Part shown: piece by piece, positions 37,346-46,794 of the stretch | Layout: every line of letters starts with the position of its first letter | Position numbering within the stretch: position 1 is the stretch's first letter | Assembly (NCBI GenBank): GCA_025354825.1 | Contig: JANXMC010000697.1 | Location: forward strand, 1 to 47,181 | Reading direction: 5' to 3' | From: Myxococcales bacterium | Lineage (GTDB): Bacteria; Myxococcota_A; Polyangia; Polyangiales; Polyangiaceae | DNA: 47,181 bases | Program-made: the position numbers and the translations under genes | The notes under the pieces: model-generated | Told to the model about the DNA's origin: nothing | The model's input: the letters and a program-made list of their open reading frames with translations, nothing else | Databases searched by the model: none

Positions 37346-37620
37346 TATTTGCAGCCCTGGCCCTTGATGCCGTGTGGTCCGGACTTCCTCAGTCTGTCTT
37401 TTTGTTTTTTGATCGCGTTCTTTATTTTATCGCGAAGATCCTTTAGCTCTGTCGTTTTGTTCGTTGCTCGTTCGAGTTCAGCGAGCTTGGCCTCGAGCTC
37501 TGCAAGAGCTGCTTTCGCTGCATCAAGTCGGTCCTCGTTCGCCTTGCGGCCGGTCTTGCGAGGGCCATTCGCGAGATCGACGCTCGGGATGGCGACCGCG
37601 GCCGCCGGTTGTAAAGCGAA
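37345..37620 (-). pseudogene. truncated polymorphic-toxin C-terminus
   Basis: Hand translation: GPRKTGRKANEDRLDAAKAALAELEAKLAELERATNKTTELKDLRDKIKNAIKKQKDRLRKSGPHGIKGQGCK*; stop codon immediately upstream at 37621-37623. Confidence 0.5.
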
Positions 37621-37882
37621 TTACAATGTAATTCACAAACGTCCATACCCGCTCTCGAAGGGGTCATCGTATCCACGGCAAGAATAGAGAGGACGGTGTC
37701 AGGCGATCGATAAAAGCTGCCGGATCAGAGCTTCACCGTCTCGCCTGCATGACACGGCCGCGAAGGACTGCGCTTACGTAGACCTGCGCGAGCCTACGAA
37801 GCTCGTCGTCCTCTCGGCGCAGTGTTTCCAGCTCGCTCACACGCGAGTAGAGATCATACTTGGCAGTCCATGTCGATCGTCT

Positions 37883-38242
37883 TCAGTGCTTTTCGGGCGG
37901 GGATCGACGATACCAACCTCGTCGTGCGACCGTGAAATCGATCCCCGCGAGGAGGGAGGCGAACGTCGAGCCGTCGATGGCGACCTGGGCCTCGTCGCCG
38001 CTCAGCGCGGGAAGCTGGAAGCTCCCCGTCTCGAGGCGTTTCGCGAGAACGCACCATCCCGAGCCGTCGAACTACAGAGCCTTCGCGAGCCGCCTCCGCT
38101 TGTTGAGAAACAGGTAGAGATGCCCGTCCACGGGATCGAGACCGAGATGCCGAACGGCGCCTGCGAGGGCGTCGAACGATCCGCGCATGTCGATCGGCGC
38201 GACCGCGACGAAGACGCGCACCGTGGGAGGCAGGCTCAACAC
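37883..38242 (-). pseudogene. tnpB: IS66 TnpB with in-frame TAG
   Basis: VLSLPPTVRVFVAVAPIDMRGSFDALAGAVRHLGLDPVDGHLYLFLNKRRRLAKAL*FDGSGWCVLAKRLETGSFQLP; TAG at 38074-38072. Confidence 0.8.
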
Positions 38243-38589
38243 GATCGCAAGGCCTCGAGTACGCGGCGAAGCGTCGCAACACTGGCGTCGTCACCGAACT
38301 CCACGCGGGCGCCGGCGACTTCGAGCACGTACCGACCCGCGGTCCTCGGCGCTGAGGCCGCGGGCACGAGCTCGACGAGAGCGTGTGCACCCGGCGCCGG
38401 CGTCAACTCACGCGGCCGCGGCGCGCGAGGCGTGCGATCACGTGCGAGATTCACCTGCCATGCGTGGAGAGATCGCCCGTCGACGCCGTGCGCCCGCGCC
38501 CATTCGCCAGCGCGTTGGCCGGCACGCTCGGCTGCGAGTAAGCATCGGCGCGCGTCCCGCTCGTCCTCGATTTTTCGTACTCGTCCCAT
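38236..38589 (-). CDS. tnpA: IS66 accessory protein TnpA
   Basis: MGRVRKIEDERDARRCLLAAERAGQRAGEWARAHGVDGRSLHAWQVNL. Confidence 0.75.
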   Translation of the reverse strand: MGRVRKIEDERDARRCLLAAERAGQRAGEWARAHGVDGRSLHAWQVNLARDRTPRAPRPRELTPAPGAHALVELVPAASAPRTAGRYVLEVAGARVEFGDDASVATLRRVLEALRSC

Positions 38590-39200
38590 TGGCGACCTCC
38601 GCGTCGCGCACCGGACTGTCGGGTGCGAACACGGAAATCATCCCGCCGTCGCTGATGGGTCACGTCGTAACTCTCGGCGTGCTCGTCACCATCGTACAGG
38701 ACGGCGCTACGGCGCGCTCCAATCGGACCGGTCATGCGAAGACCCTCGTCCCCTTCGCGGCGGAAATCGTGAACGTATGCACGTCACGACCCCCGTCCGG
38801 CGACGCGCCCCTCGAGTTCGGGAAGACCGCTAACTCGCGCTCTTTTTCACGATGTCGGTCACGTATGCCCGCGGGTTTCGCTGGAAATGCGGGTGGGGTG
38901 CAGTCGGCTGCTCCGATGCGACTTTGCCTTCGGGGATCGCGTAACGCTTTGGAGCGCCCGGTGGCCGGCATCGCGTGCGCCGGGCCCATCGGCCCATCGC
39001 AGGGGCAGCGGGGGGTTACCCAAGCAGCGCCAGTGTCGGGTCTCTCTTGAGCCGCTCGAGGCGAGCCGCGAGCGTCTGGACGGAAGGGCGGAGGCGTCAA
39101 CTTCGACGAAGCTTGATCCGCTCTACCTCCCCCCCCCGGCCGTCCGCATGATTGCGCCTTCGCCGCTCGCCCCAATATCGATGGCGGTATTTATCTGCCC

Positions 39201-39521
39201 TCAGTTTGAGGAGGGAAAATACTGTTCGGCGTGCTCGGTAAAGTGTTGAAAAAAACGAGTCATGATCGCGCCGTCGTCAGGCAACTCAGTCCAATAAGTT
39301 GCGTTTAGCCTCTCTTCGACCTCGCCGCTAGCATCGGCTTCGTCGCGTGCTGCATGAAGTTCTGACTCGTCGAGTCCGTCCAGCGCATGCAGGACTCCGC
39401 CATTCATTACGAGCCCGTGCGCGAGGAGTATCGCTCGTAGCGCCAAGTCGCCGTCGCGATCTGACGCACTACGAGATTTTGTTGCAGCTCGATTCCATAC
39501 GATGGTCGCTTCAGCCGTCAT
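39201..39521 (-). CDS. immunity-like protein
   Basis: 106 aa acidic ORF; ATG overlaps the stop of the upstream toxin frame (ATGA). Confidence 0.55.
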   Translation of the reverse strand: MTAEATIVWNRAATKSRSASDRDGDLALRAILLAHGLVMNGGVLHALDGLDESELHAARDEADASGEVEERLNATYWTELPDDGAIMTRFFQHFTEHAEQYFPSSN

Positions 39522-40062
39522 GGCAACACTAAACCTTTAGATTGGAACGCAGACCTCAGCGCATCGAGTCCGAATTGTTGCTGCACGGCATATGGCTGCG
39601 TAGATACCCACTCGCGTACCGTCATTGATGACGATACGGCCGGATCGATGGTGGAGAATAGCGGCTAATCGAGCCATGAAGGCCTGTCTTGAGACTGAAC
39701 AGATTGCCTGTATTTTGAATTGGTCCGGGGCCGAGACGGGCCGTATTCGTTGGGCTTTGCTCGACAATGTGATGCCGTTCAAGACCACGACCAGCCGGAC
39801 CCATGCCCCGCCGACTGTAGGCCGCGCCTTGTGCGGCGCCCTCTGCAACTTCATATCCTTCCACTGCCTCGAGGGCGACCGCCGCCACCCTCTCCTGAGG
39901 GGCGATGGACATCAGCACTTCGGCTAAGAAGCTCGCGATGGTAACGATTTTGTCGGTGTGGTCCTCGTTTGAAAGTTTCGGATACAACGGCTCTTTCGGT
40001 TGCCATCCGTAGTACGTAATTACAGTGTCACCGACGACCGCCAAGATGCGGGGATGCTTCAT
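39518..40062 (-). pseudogene. frameshifted HNH-like polymorphic-toxin C-terminus
   Basis: GLERHHIVEQSPTNTARLGPGPIQNTGNLFSLKTGLHGSISRY then, one base shifted, STIDPAVSSSMTVREWVSTQPYAVQQQFGLDALRSAFQSKGLVLP*. Confidence 0.7.
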
Positions 40063-40234
40063 CGCGGCGAACTACGGGTGGACGGTCGTCTGCATCGTGC
40101 TGGCGATCGCCCTCGCGCGCACGGCGACGATCTTCGGGCTCGGTCACGTGGTGCTCGAAGGCGCCTTCGTCGCGACGCTCGCGAGGGGCGAGTGGCGCCG
40201 CCGCGACGTGCTCACGCGCCGACGGAGCGGCTGA
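40025..40234 (+). pseudogene. possible C-terminal fragment of a small integral membrane protein
   Basis: GCFIAANYGWTVVCIVLAIALARTATIFGLGHVVLEGAFVATLARGEWRRRD: two hydrophobic segments without an N-terminal half. Confidence 0.35.
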
Positions 40235-40701
40235 AGGAGACCAACGGCGGCGTCCGAGCCTGAGCGACGCGCCTGCCCACGACGCAGCCCGCGTGGTCTC
40301 GCGCGAGCTCACGTGCTCTCGCTCTGCGGTGCCTCGGCTCCGGTGCGGTTGCGGGCGGCGAACGAGGGCCGCGCTTTTTGTGTAACGGATCACTCTCTCC
40401 GCGCCATCCCCTTTGAAGAGAGCGTGCGGCCCACCCGGGCCGCCGCGGGGGAAGCCTGATCCGAGGCGGCGCTGCAGCGGCCGAGGACAGGCGCATGGCT
40501 GCTCGTCCCACGCTCGCCAGCCCCGGCGAGTGACGGGCTCTTTATGACGATGAACGAGGCTGATTACGATACTCGAAAACTCGGTTCGCACCCCTTAGCT
40601 GCTGCAAACACCTGTCACGAATCGGCACCACCAGGCGGCGGGCACGACCCGAAGCCACTTATCTCCAAACTGTGCACTGCGTACGCCGAGAGGCGGCGCG
40701 A

Positions 40702-43518
40702 ATGAAAGCGATTGCCCAAATGCGAACTACACTCTTGACCACACTCCTCGTCAGCATGCTGGCGGGCTGCAGTAGCGACGTCAGCGGCCTCGCGCCGGAG
40801 GCTGGGACGTCGGAAGAAACCGGGACGACCGGCTCGGCACTCACGGTGCGCGTGAAGATCTACTCGGGCACGGCGTTCGGCGGCGAGGTCCAGATGCTGC
40901 CCGCCGGCGCCTACGACGTCGACCGCCTCCAGAAGGTCGGCGACGACGCGATTCGATCCGTCCGCCTCCCGGTGGGCTGGACGGTGACGCTCTTCCGCGA
41001 TGCCAACTTCGCGGGCCCGACGCGCGTGGTCACCGCAGACACGGACGACCTCGGCGCCTTCAAGGACAAGACCTCGAGCCTCGTCGTCAGCGCGCCCGAG
41101 GTCGTTCTCTACTCGGGGCGCTTCGCCGGCCCCTCGGCGACGCTTGCACCCGGCGTGTACGAGGTCTCGAACCTTGGATTGGATGGCAACAAGCTGCGTT
41201 CCCTCTCGGTGCCGGCGGGTTGGACGGTCACGCTCTACAAGGGAAAGGGGCTCACCGGAGAAGCGACGAAGCTCACGAGCGCGACCGCGCTCGCCGCGTC
41301 GACCCAGGTGGCGAGCCTCCGTGTGACGGGCAAGGCCGCTCTCGGAGACGCCGACATGCTCCCTGGCGCGAGCGCGCTCGGAATGGGATTCAACGTCCTC
41401 GGCTCGGCCGACCTCACGTCGATCAAACAGCAGATCTTCGCCCATGAGAGCGTCAACGCCGATTCGTACAAGTTTCCGGGTACTGGCGAAACGTACTCAC
41501 TCCCGGACAACACGATAGTCATCCCGAACGTGAATAGCGGCGGCGAAGTGAATGTCTTCCGATCGAAGGCTGAAGTTCAGAAGCACTTTGCCACCGAGGC
41601 GAGCGTGGAGGCCAGTGCCGGCGCATTCAGCGGGCAGTTCGACGCGTCGTACTCGGAGACCTTCAATTCGAACAAATCGTACTTGTATTCACTGTATTCG
41701 TTCAACTCTACGGGCTGGGACGCGGTGCTCGCCGATCAGTCACCCGAGTGGCTCAGCGACGACTTCGTGAACGACGCAGACGTCGCGACCCTGCCGGCGG
41801 AGTTCACACCGGAGAACGCGGAGCAGTTCTATCGCGTCTTCCGGAAGTTCGGCACGCACTACGTGAGCGCCATCACGGCCGGCGGAAAGCTCGACTACAG
41901 CGTTGCCGTCGACTCGTCGTTCGAGAGCAACGAGACGAAGGTCGCCGCGAAGGTCTCGATGGAATACGACGCCCTCTTCGCCGCCGGCTCGGCGAAGTCG
42001 TCCGCCGAGTGGGACCAGCTCGGAAAGAGCTGGGTCGATAACCGGCAGGTGCGATTCCACGCGGTCGGCGGCGACCCTGGCATCATCGGCCAGATCGCGG
42101 TGACCCCGCAACCGGGGGAGAGTGACGGCGATGTCGTCTCGGCCTGGACAAAGAGCGTGATGAAGAACCCGTCGGTGGTGTCATTCAAGCTGACGCCGCT
42201 GAGCAACGTCTTCTCGGGTGCCAAGGAGGACGCGGTGAAGCGAGCAATTGCCAGTTACACGGACGCGACGGTCTCCGCGACCGGGCAGTGGTTCTGCACC
42301 GACACGGCAGGCGAAGACTCGAATTGCGCCATGACCACGACCATCATGGCGAACGGCAGCGAGATCATCCCCCCCATGGCCCCTCCGGTGGTGCCCCAGG
42401 CGACCGGCGTCATCCAGATCGCGCTGCTCGACCCCATCACGCTTCAGCCAATCCTCAACAAGGAGTACTTCCAGCCCATCCTGCACCCGACGCCGGACGT
42501 CTACCGCGCGATCATGAAGGACATCAACGTGACCGGAGGCGACGGGTACGTCTGCGTCGTTGCGGCCACCGCGGTCAACGTGACGCCGAGCCAGGACAGC
42601 CCGACCGACCCCTCACCCGAGTTCCGAAACTGGCTCGCGTCGTGCGGCGCTTCCCAGTCCAAGTGGAAGAACAACACCACGACCTACGCGCTGGTGGGAA
42701 AGAGGGGCGGCCCGGCCGGGAGCGCGGCCGAGTTCCTCGACCATGGCGCCTCGAAGGGATTCGCGTCGGTCTCGCGACCGTCGTACTTGCCCTTCACGGG
42801 CACGCTCAGCACCGTCTTCCCGGACAGGAGCCGAGTGGCCGTGGCGAACACGGCGCTTGACCCTTTCTGTGCAATCGGCTTGATCGAGTCAAGCTTCGCG
42901 AGCGACCTGGGCATCGGCACCGGCACGCTGATTCGCGAGGACGGTTGGGTCCTGACGGCCGCACACAACTTCGTCGACTGGGAGCTCGGAAAGGCGCGAA
43001 GCGCGACGTTCGCTCCGAGACAGAACGCTGCAGCCCCGCCGCGCCGCTACAATGCGACACAGATCATCGTTGCCGACGAATACACGGGCGGGGCAAGCCC
43101 GAACCCAAACTTCAACGGTGGCAACACGGAGGATGCATCCGAGGACGTGTGGGACCTCGCGCTCATCAAGGTCGATCGGTCTGCGCTGGGGAGGTGCGAG
43201 CCGATCCGCCCCTATGCGGCGACCAATTCCGAGCTAGGGAAACAGGCCGTCGCGGTCTACGGATATCCCGGCGACAAGGCCGACGGCACGATGTGGGGGA
43301 TGACCGGGGTTGCACAGCCGTTCGACGATCTGCTGCTCTACAACACCATCAGCACGTTCAACGGCCAGAGCGGCGCGAGCGTCATCATCGAGAAGAACAA
43401 CCAGCTCGTGACGACGGGCATCCACGTCGCCGGGTCGCCGGCGCTCCGGGCGAATGTTGCCGCGCGCCTGACGGACGAGAAGATCGAGTGGATCGAGGAG
43501 GTGCTTCGCACCCATTGA
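40702..43518 (+). CDS. lipoprotein with beta/gamma-crystallin-like repeats, MACPF domain and C-terminal trypsin/V8-like serine protease
   Basis: Lipobox LVSMLAGCSS; VKIYSGTAFGGEVQMLPAGAYDV..; MACPF signature FRKFGTHYVSAITAGGKL; protease GWVLTAAHNF, DVWDLALIKVD, NGQSGASVII. Confidence 0.88.
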   Translation: MKAIAQMRTTLLTTLLVSMLAGCSSDVSGLAPEAGTSEETGTTGSALTVRVKIYSGTAFGGEVQMLPAGAYDVDRLQKVGDDAIRSVRLPVGWTVTLFRDANFAGPTRVVTADTDDLGAFKDKTSSLVVSAPEVVLYSGRFAGPSATLAPGVYEVSNLGLDGNKLRSLSVPAGWTVTLYKGKGLTGEATKLTSATALAASTQVASLRVTGKAALGDADMLPGASALGMGFNVLGSADLTSIKQQIFAHESVNADSYKFPGTGETYSLPDNTIVIPNVNSGGEVNVFRSKAEVQKHFATEASVEASAGAFSGQFDASYSETFNSNKSYLYSLYSFNSTGWDAVLADQSPEWLSDDFVNDADVATLPAEFTPENAEQFYRVFRKFGTHYVSAITAGGKLDYSVAVDSSFESNETKVAAKVSMEYDALFAAGSAKSSAEWDQLGKSWVDNRQVRFHAVGGDPGIIGQIAVTPQPGESDGDVVSAWTKSVMKNPSVVSFKLTPLSNVFSGAKEDAVKRAIASYTDATVSATGQWFCTDTAGEDSNCAMTTTIMANGSEIIPPMAPPVVPQATGVIQIALLDPITLQPILNKEYFQPILHPTPDVYRAIMKDINVTGGDGYVCVVAATAVNVTPSQDSPTDPSPEFRNWLASCGASQSKWKNNTTTYALVGKRGGPAGSAAEFLDHGASKGFASVSRPSYLPFTGTLSTVFPDRSRVAVANTALDPFCAIGLIESSFASDLGIGTGTLIREDGWVLTAAHNFVDWELGKARSATFAPRQNAAAPPRRYNATQIIVADEYTGGASPNPNFNGGNTEDASEDVWDLALIKVDRSALGRCEPIRPYAATNSELGKQAVAVYGYPGDKADGTMWGMTGVAQPFDDLLLYNTISTFNGQSGASVIIEKNNQLVTTGIHVAGSPALRANVAARLTDEKIEWIEEVLRTH

Positions 43519-43797
43519 TGTGCGCCATCGCGGCGCGACACGTTCTCTCATGACCGTGTATCGCCTCTGAAACGAAGTCGCCCCTGCACCCAGCGAGAGA
43601 ACACCTCGCTGGGCGCAGTCGCGTTAGCGCTTCCACTCACGTACGCCTCCTCGTGCGTTCGCATGGGCACGAAGCACCGCCGGAAACGGCCTTGAACTCG
43701 GGCGTAAACTTGCGTCGCTTTCGTTTCGTCATCGCTCACTCCGCGTGCGTTACCACGCTCGGGGAATGTCCACAAAATCGGGGGAGCTCCAGTCGCA

Positions 43798-44496
43798 ATG
43801 TCACGACCACGTCCAATGAACCCACCGACATCGAATGCGCGATGGGCCGCCGCTCGAGGCCTCCCGACGGCCATCTTCGGGCTCGTCACAGCCTGCGGCG
43901 CGGGCGCGCCGATATCGCCAAGGGTGGACGAGCCCGGTGATCCGTCGCCCCCCATCGTGGAGCTACGTGACGCAGGACCCGTGACGGGCGACGCACGTAG
44001 CCCAGGGCGATCGGCAGACGCCGCGGCCGCATCACCTCGCGACGTAGACCCGATGGCGGCGTGCGCCCTCGATCGTCGCAACGTTTTCTCGTTCGTCGTC
44101 GACGGCCAGCCCGGCCCCTACGAGGCTGGCGAGTGGACGATGACGAACCTTGATTCGCAATGGGAAGCTCTGATCAACCGAGGGCTCGAGGTCTCCGCGA
44201 CGCGGGGTGACGGCTTTGGAATCGGCGTCACCTTGAGCACCGCTACGAGCACGGTCCCCTCGCTCGGAGCCCACACGATTTCGCGAAACGGCGACGGTCT
44301 CGACCTCGTAATAGGGGCGTCCGGGTGCTCGCTCTCGCGAGGCTCCTACGTGCTCCGCTCCCTCGACACTTCGGAATCCGACGCGGGCTCGACATCGGTC
44401 AGCGCCGCGTCTCTGTCGTTCGATGGGTGGTGCGATGAGGGCTCGGATCGAGTGATGCGAATCCGCGGCTGCGCGCGGTATGCGGAGTCCCTATGA
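43798..44496 (+). CDS. putative lipoprotein
   Basis: Hydrophobic segment followed by LVTACGAG lipobox, low-complexity linker, C-terminal domain with Cys. Confidence 0.55.
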   Translation: MSRPRPMNPPTSNARWAAARGLPTAIFGLVTACGAGAPISPRVDEPGDPSPPIVELRDAGPVTGDARSPGRSADAAAASPRDVDPMAACALDRRNVFSFVVDGQPGPYEAGEWTMTNLDSQWEALINRGLEVSATRGDGFGIGVTLSTATSTVPSLGAHTISRNGDGLDLVIGASGCSLSRGSYVLRSLDTSESDAGSTSVSAASLSFDGWCDEGSDRVMRIRGCARYAESL

Positions 44497-45215
44497 CGAA
44501 GGCTCTCCGTACACGGCTCTCTGGTCCCCTCTTCATCGCGCTGTATGGGTTCCAAACGGCGTGCGGCGGCGCCATAGACGCGAACTCCGTTGACGGGGCG
44601 AAGCCCACTGACGACGGGGCGACCGCCACGCGTGACGCCGGGGCACGCGATGCAACCAGCGCGGGCCCTAGCAATACTGGGGTGCCGGTCGTGCAGACGC
44701 CAGGCCGCGGCAGCGACGCGGGTGTCGACGCCGGAGCGGACTTCGATGCGGCGCTCGCTAGCGCGCCAGAGCTTCTCCCGTGCATCCATCGCGGCTATCT
44801 CTTCTCCGTCGACGAGAGCGGCGGGGACTCGGGAATTCAAGGCCACTCGGAGATCGACGAGCGGCGCGGGACTTGGGGGGGGGCGGCGACGTCGGAGTCA
44901 TCGTTCCAATTGAACGTCGTCACGAAGAGCTCGGCGTGGGTGGTCTCCTTCATGAGCGACTTTGTCCACGGCCAGTACTTGGCGCCGGGCATGTACGTCA
45001 TCGCGGACCCACCGGGCGGAGGCGCGCGGCTCCCGAGCTTTCAAGTCGAAGCCGACGGCAAGGCGTGCCCCAGCCTCCCGACGGGGACGGTCACGATCGC
45101 CGAGTTTGCGTCGACCTACGGCGACCAGGCGTACGTGACGCGGCTTCTCCTCGGGTTTCGCATGACCTGCGGAAAGCAGGGGGAGATTCATGGGTGCGTG
45201 AGCTACGGGCGCTAG
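44493..45215 (+). CDS. putative lipoprotein, similar architecture to upstream gene
   Basis: YGFQTACGG lipobox, Asp/Ala/Gly linker (DAGVDAGADFD), ending ..CGKQGEIHGCVSYGR vs upstream ..RVMRIRGCARYAESL; ATGA overlap. Confidence 0.6.
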   Translation: MTKALRTRLSGPLFIALYGFQTACGGAIDANSVDGAKPTDDGATATRDAGARDATSAGPSNTGVPVVQTPGRGSDAGVDAGADFDAALASAPELLPCIHRGYLFSVDESGGDSGIQGHSEIDERRGTWGGAATSESSFQLNVVTKSSAWVVSFMSDFVHGQYLAPGMYVIADPPGGGARLPSFQVEADGKACPSLPTGTVTIAEFASTYGDQAYVTRLLLGFRMTCGKQGEIHGCVSYGR

Positions 45216-45807
45216 CGCGTCACGCGGGGCCGGGGAAGTAGCCGGCGCGCTCGCGCTGCCAAACGTCCCCGACGGGCAGCGCGAGCTCGCGCGTAGTCTA
45301 CGGATCTCGCTCTTCCATAAGCGCACGGCGTACTGACGTTTCGGCGCGGTTCGAGCCGGCAACCTGGGAGGGCGGCGCGCTTGTCGTCGTCTACGCAGCC
45401 TCGCTTGCCGTGCTCGCCGTCGACGACGCTTTCGAATTGTCGTCGTGACGACCCCGGCGCGCGGACCGGCGAGCGAGATGATCCGCGGCGACGTGCAGGC
45501 GCTCGCCCGTCAAGCTGAAGTCCTCCGCGCCGCGGGCAGCTACTCGCCTAACGAAGGTGCCGGCGGGTGCGTCCGAGGCTGCGTGGCGCGCCACTCCCGC
45601 GCGGATCGCCGAATACCCCGACGTCGTCGTGACCCGCGGGGCGGCCGACCGCGGGAAAGTGACCGCGAAGCGCGAGGAGTAAGACGAAGCAAGCCTCCAC
45701 GTCGCGCCGTAACGACCAAGTCGGGCCACCGCGGGGTGGGTCAGTTGACGGAGGAAGATGTCGCCGTCCTCTTGCTCGCAACGTCCGAGGTGTAGATCTG
45801 CCAGCCG

Positions 45808-46356
45808 ATGATGCGTCGCGCAGACCCACGGCTTTCAGCCCGGTTCCAAGCGTTCGCTGCGCATCTCGAAGACGTTCAGAGTGACGAGTTTGGCGATTGG
45901 CAGCTCGCGCGAAGGGAACCGCTTACGAAGCTCTATCCCGACGACGTCGACATCGTCTCCGCGGCCGCGGTCGGCTTCGCATCGTTCGCCGGCAGTTTCG
46001 GCGGTGGCGTGCTCGCGTTCGACATGGCTGCGGAGAACGCGGACGATGCGGCGGTGATCGAGTTCGACTCGGAGGGCGGAATCACTGTGCTCCGCGAATC
46101 CTTCGACGACTTCCTTCCTCTACTCGCCAGCGACGTCCCCGATACGCAAGCGGACTCGTGGGTCGCGGGCGATGAGCTGTGCGCTTGGATCGTCGCATCC
46201 GACGTGCGGCCGCATCCGTCGGCCAGCGCGCGCTTGACCAGCCTGGCCGCCCGAACGCACGCGACGTGGTCCAGATTGACGAGATCCTTGCGAGAGCCGA
46301 GCGGACGTCTTCGCCCGCGAGAGCCCGCGGACCATCGCCTCGCGTTCGGACAGTAG
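45808..46356 (+). CDS. SUKH-like/immunity-like hypothetical protein
   Basis: GGGVLAFDMAAENADDAAVIEFDSEGGITVLRESFDDFLPLLASD. Confidence 0.45.
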   Translation: MMRRADPRLSARFQAFAAHLEDVQSDEFGDWQLARREPLTKLYPDDVDIVSAAAVGFASFAGSFGGGVLAFDMAAENADDAAVIEFDSEGGITVLRESFDDFLPLLASDVPDTQADSWVAGDELCAWIVASDVRPHPSASARLTSLAARTHATWSRLTRSLREPSGRLRPREPADHRLAFGQ

Positions 46357-46651
46357 CGCGGTGAGGTCGCGGTTGGAATGCCCGTGACGCACTCGACGCA
46401 CTCTGGCGGACGCCGAAAATGCCCGATTGGGGGCGTCGCGATGGGCGTGTTGCCGCGTTCTACGAGCGAGCGCCGTTCGCGATCGCGCTCGATTGTCGTG
46501 ACGCGCACGGCGGGTTGGCGGTTCGCATCAGCGAAAAACACACGGGCGATGGCGCTGCCAGGAGCGCCGCAAACGAGCTGAGGGTTGACGAACAGCTCAG
46601 CGGCCTTCATCCCGCCCGTCGCTCGCGACGACCTTGCCCGTCCGCTGCAGA

Positions 46652-46724
46652 GTGACCCATCAGCCACGCCGGGGTGACGCGTAGACGCGCGGCGAGCAGC
46701 GTCTCGGCGTGGCTGATGGGTCAC
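46652..46724. repeat. perfect 19-bp inverted repeat, 35-nt loop
   Basis: gtgacccatcagccacgcc ... ggcgtggctgatgggtcac. Confidence 0.9.
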
Positions 46725-46794
46725 GGACCTTTCGTTCCATCGTTTTCGGACCACGCCTTAGCCGTCACGAGCAGGACAGGTCGCGCGCTCCGCA

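Larger units (their letters stand above)
37733..38589 (-). mobile_element. IS66-family remnant (tnpA, interrupted tnpB, tnpC N-terminal stub)
   Basis: tnpA and tnpB overlap as in IS66; tnpC-like stub KYDLYSRVSELETLRREDDELRRLAQVYVSAVLRGRVMQARR*. Confidence 0.7.

Noticed and set aside
38732-39175. 147 aa minus-strand ORF upstream of IS66 tnpA
   Set aside because: Another frame contains an IS66 tail-like string (NPRAYVTDIVKKSAS), but evidence is too weak to call.
45391-45795. Overlapping ORFs on both strands at 45.4-45.8 kb
   Set aside because: Basic, low-complexity translations; could be gene debris but nothing recognisable.
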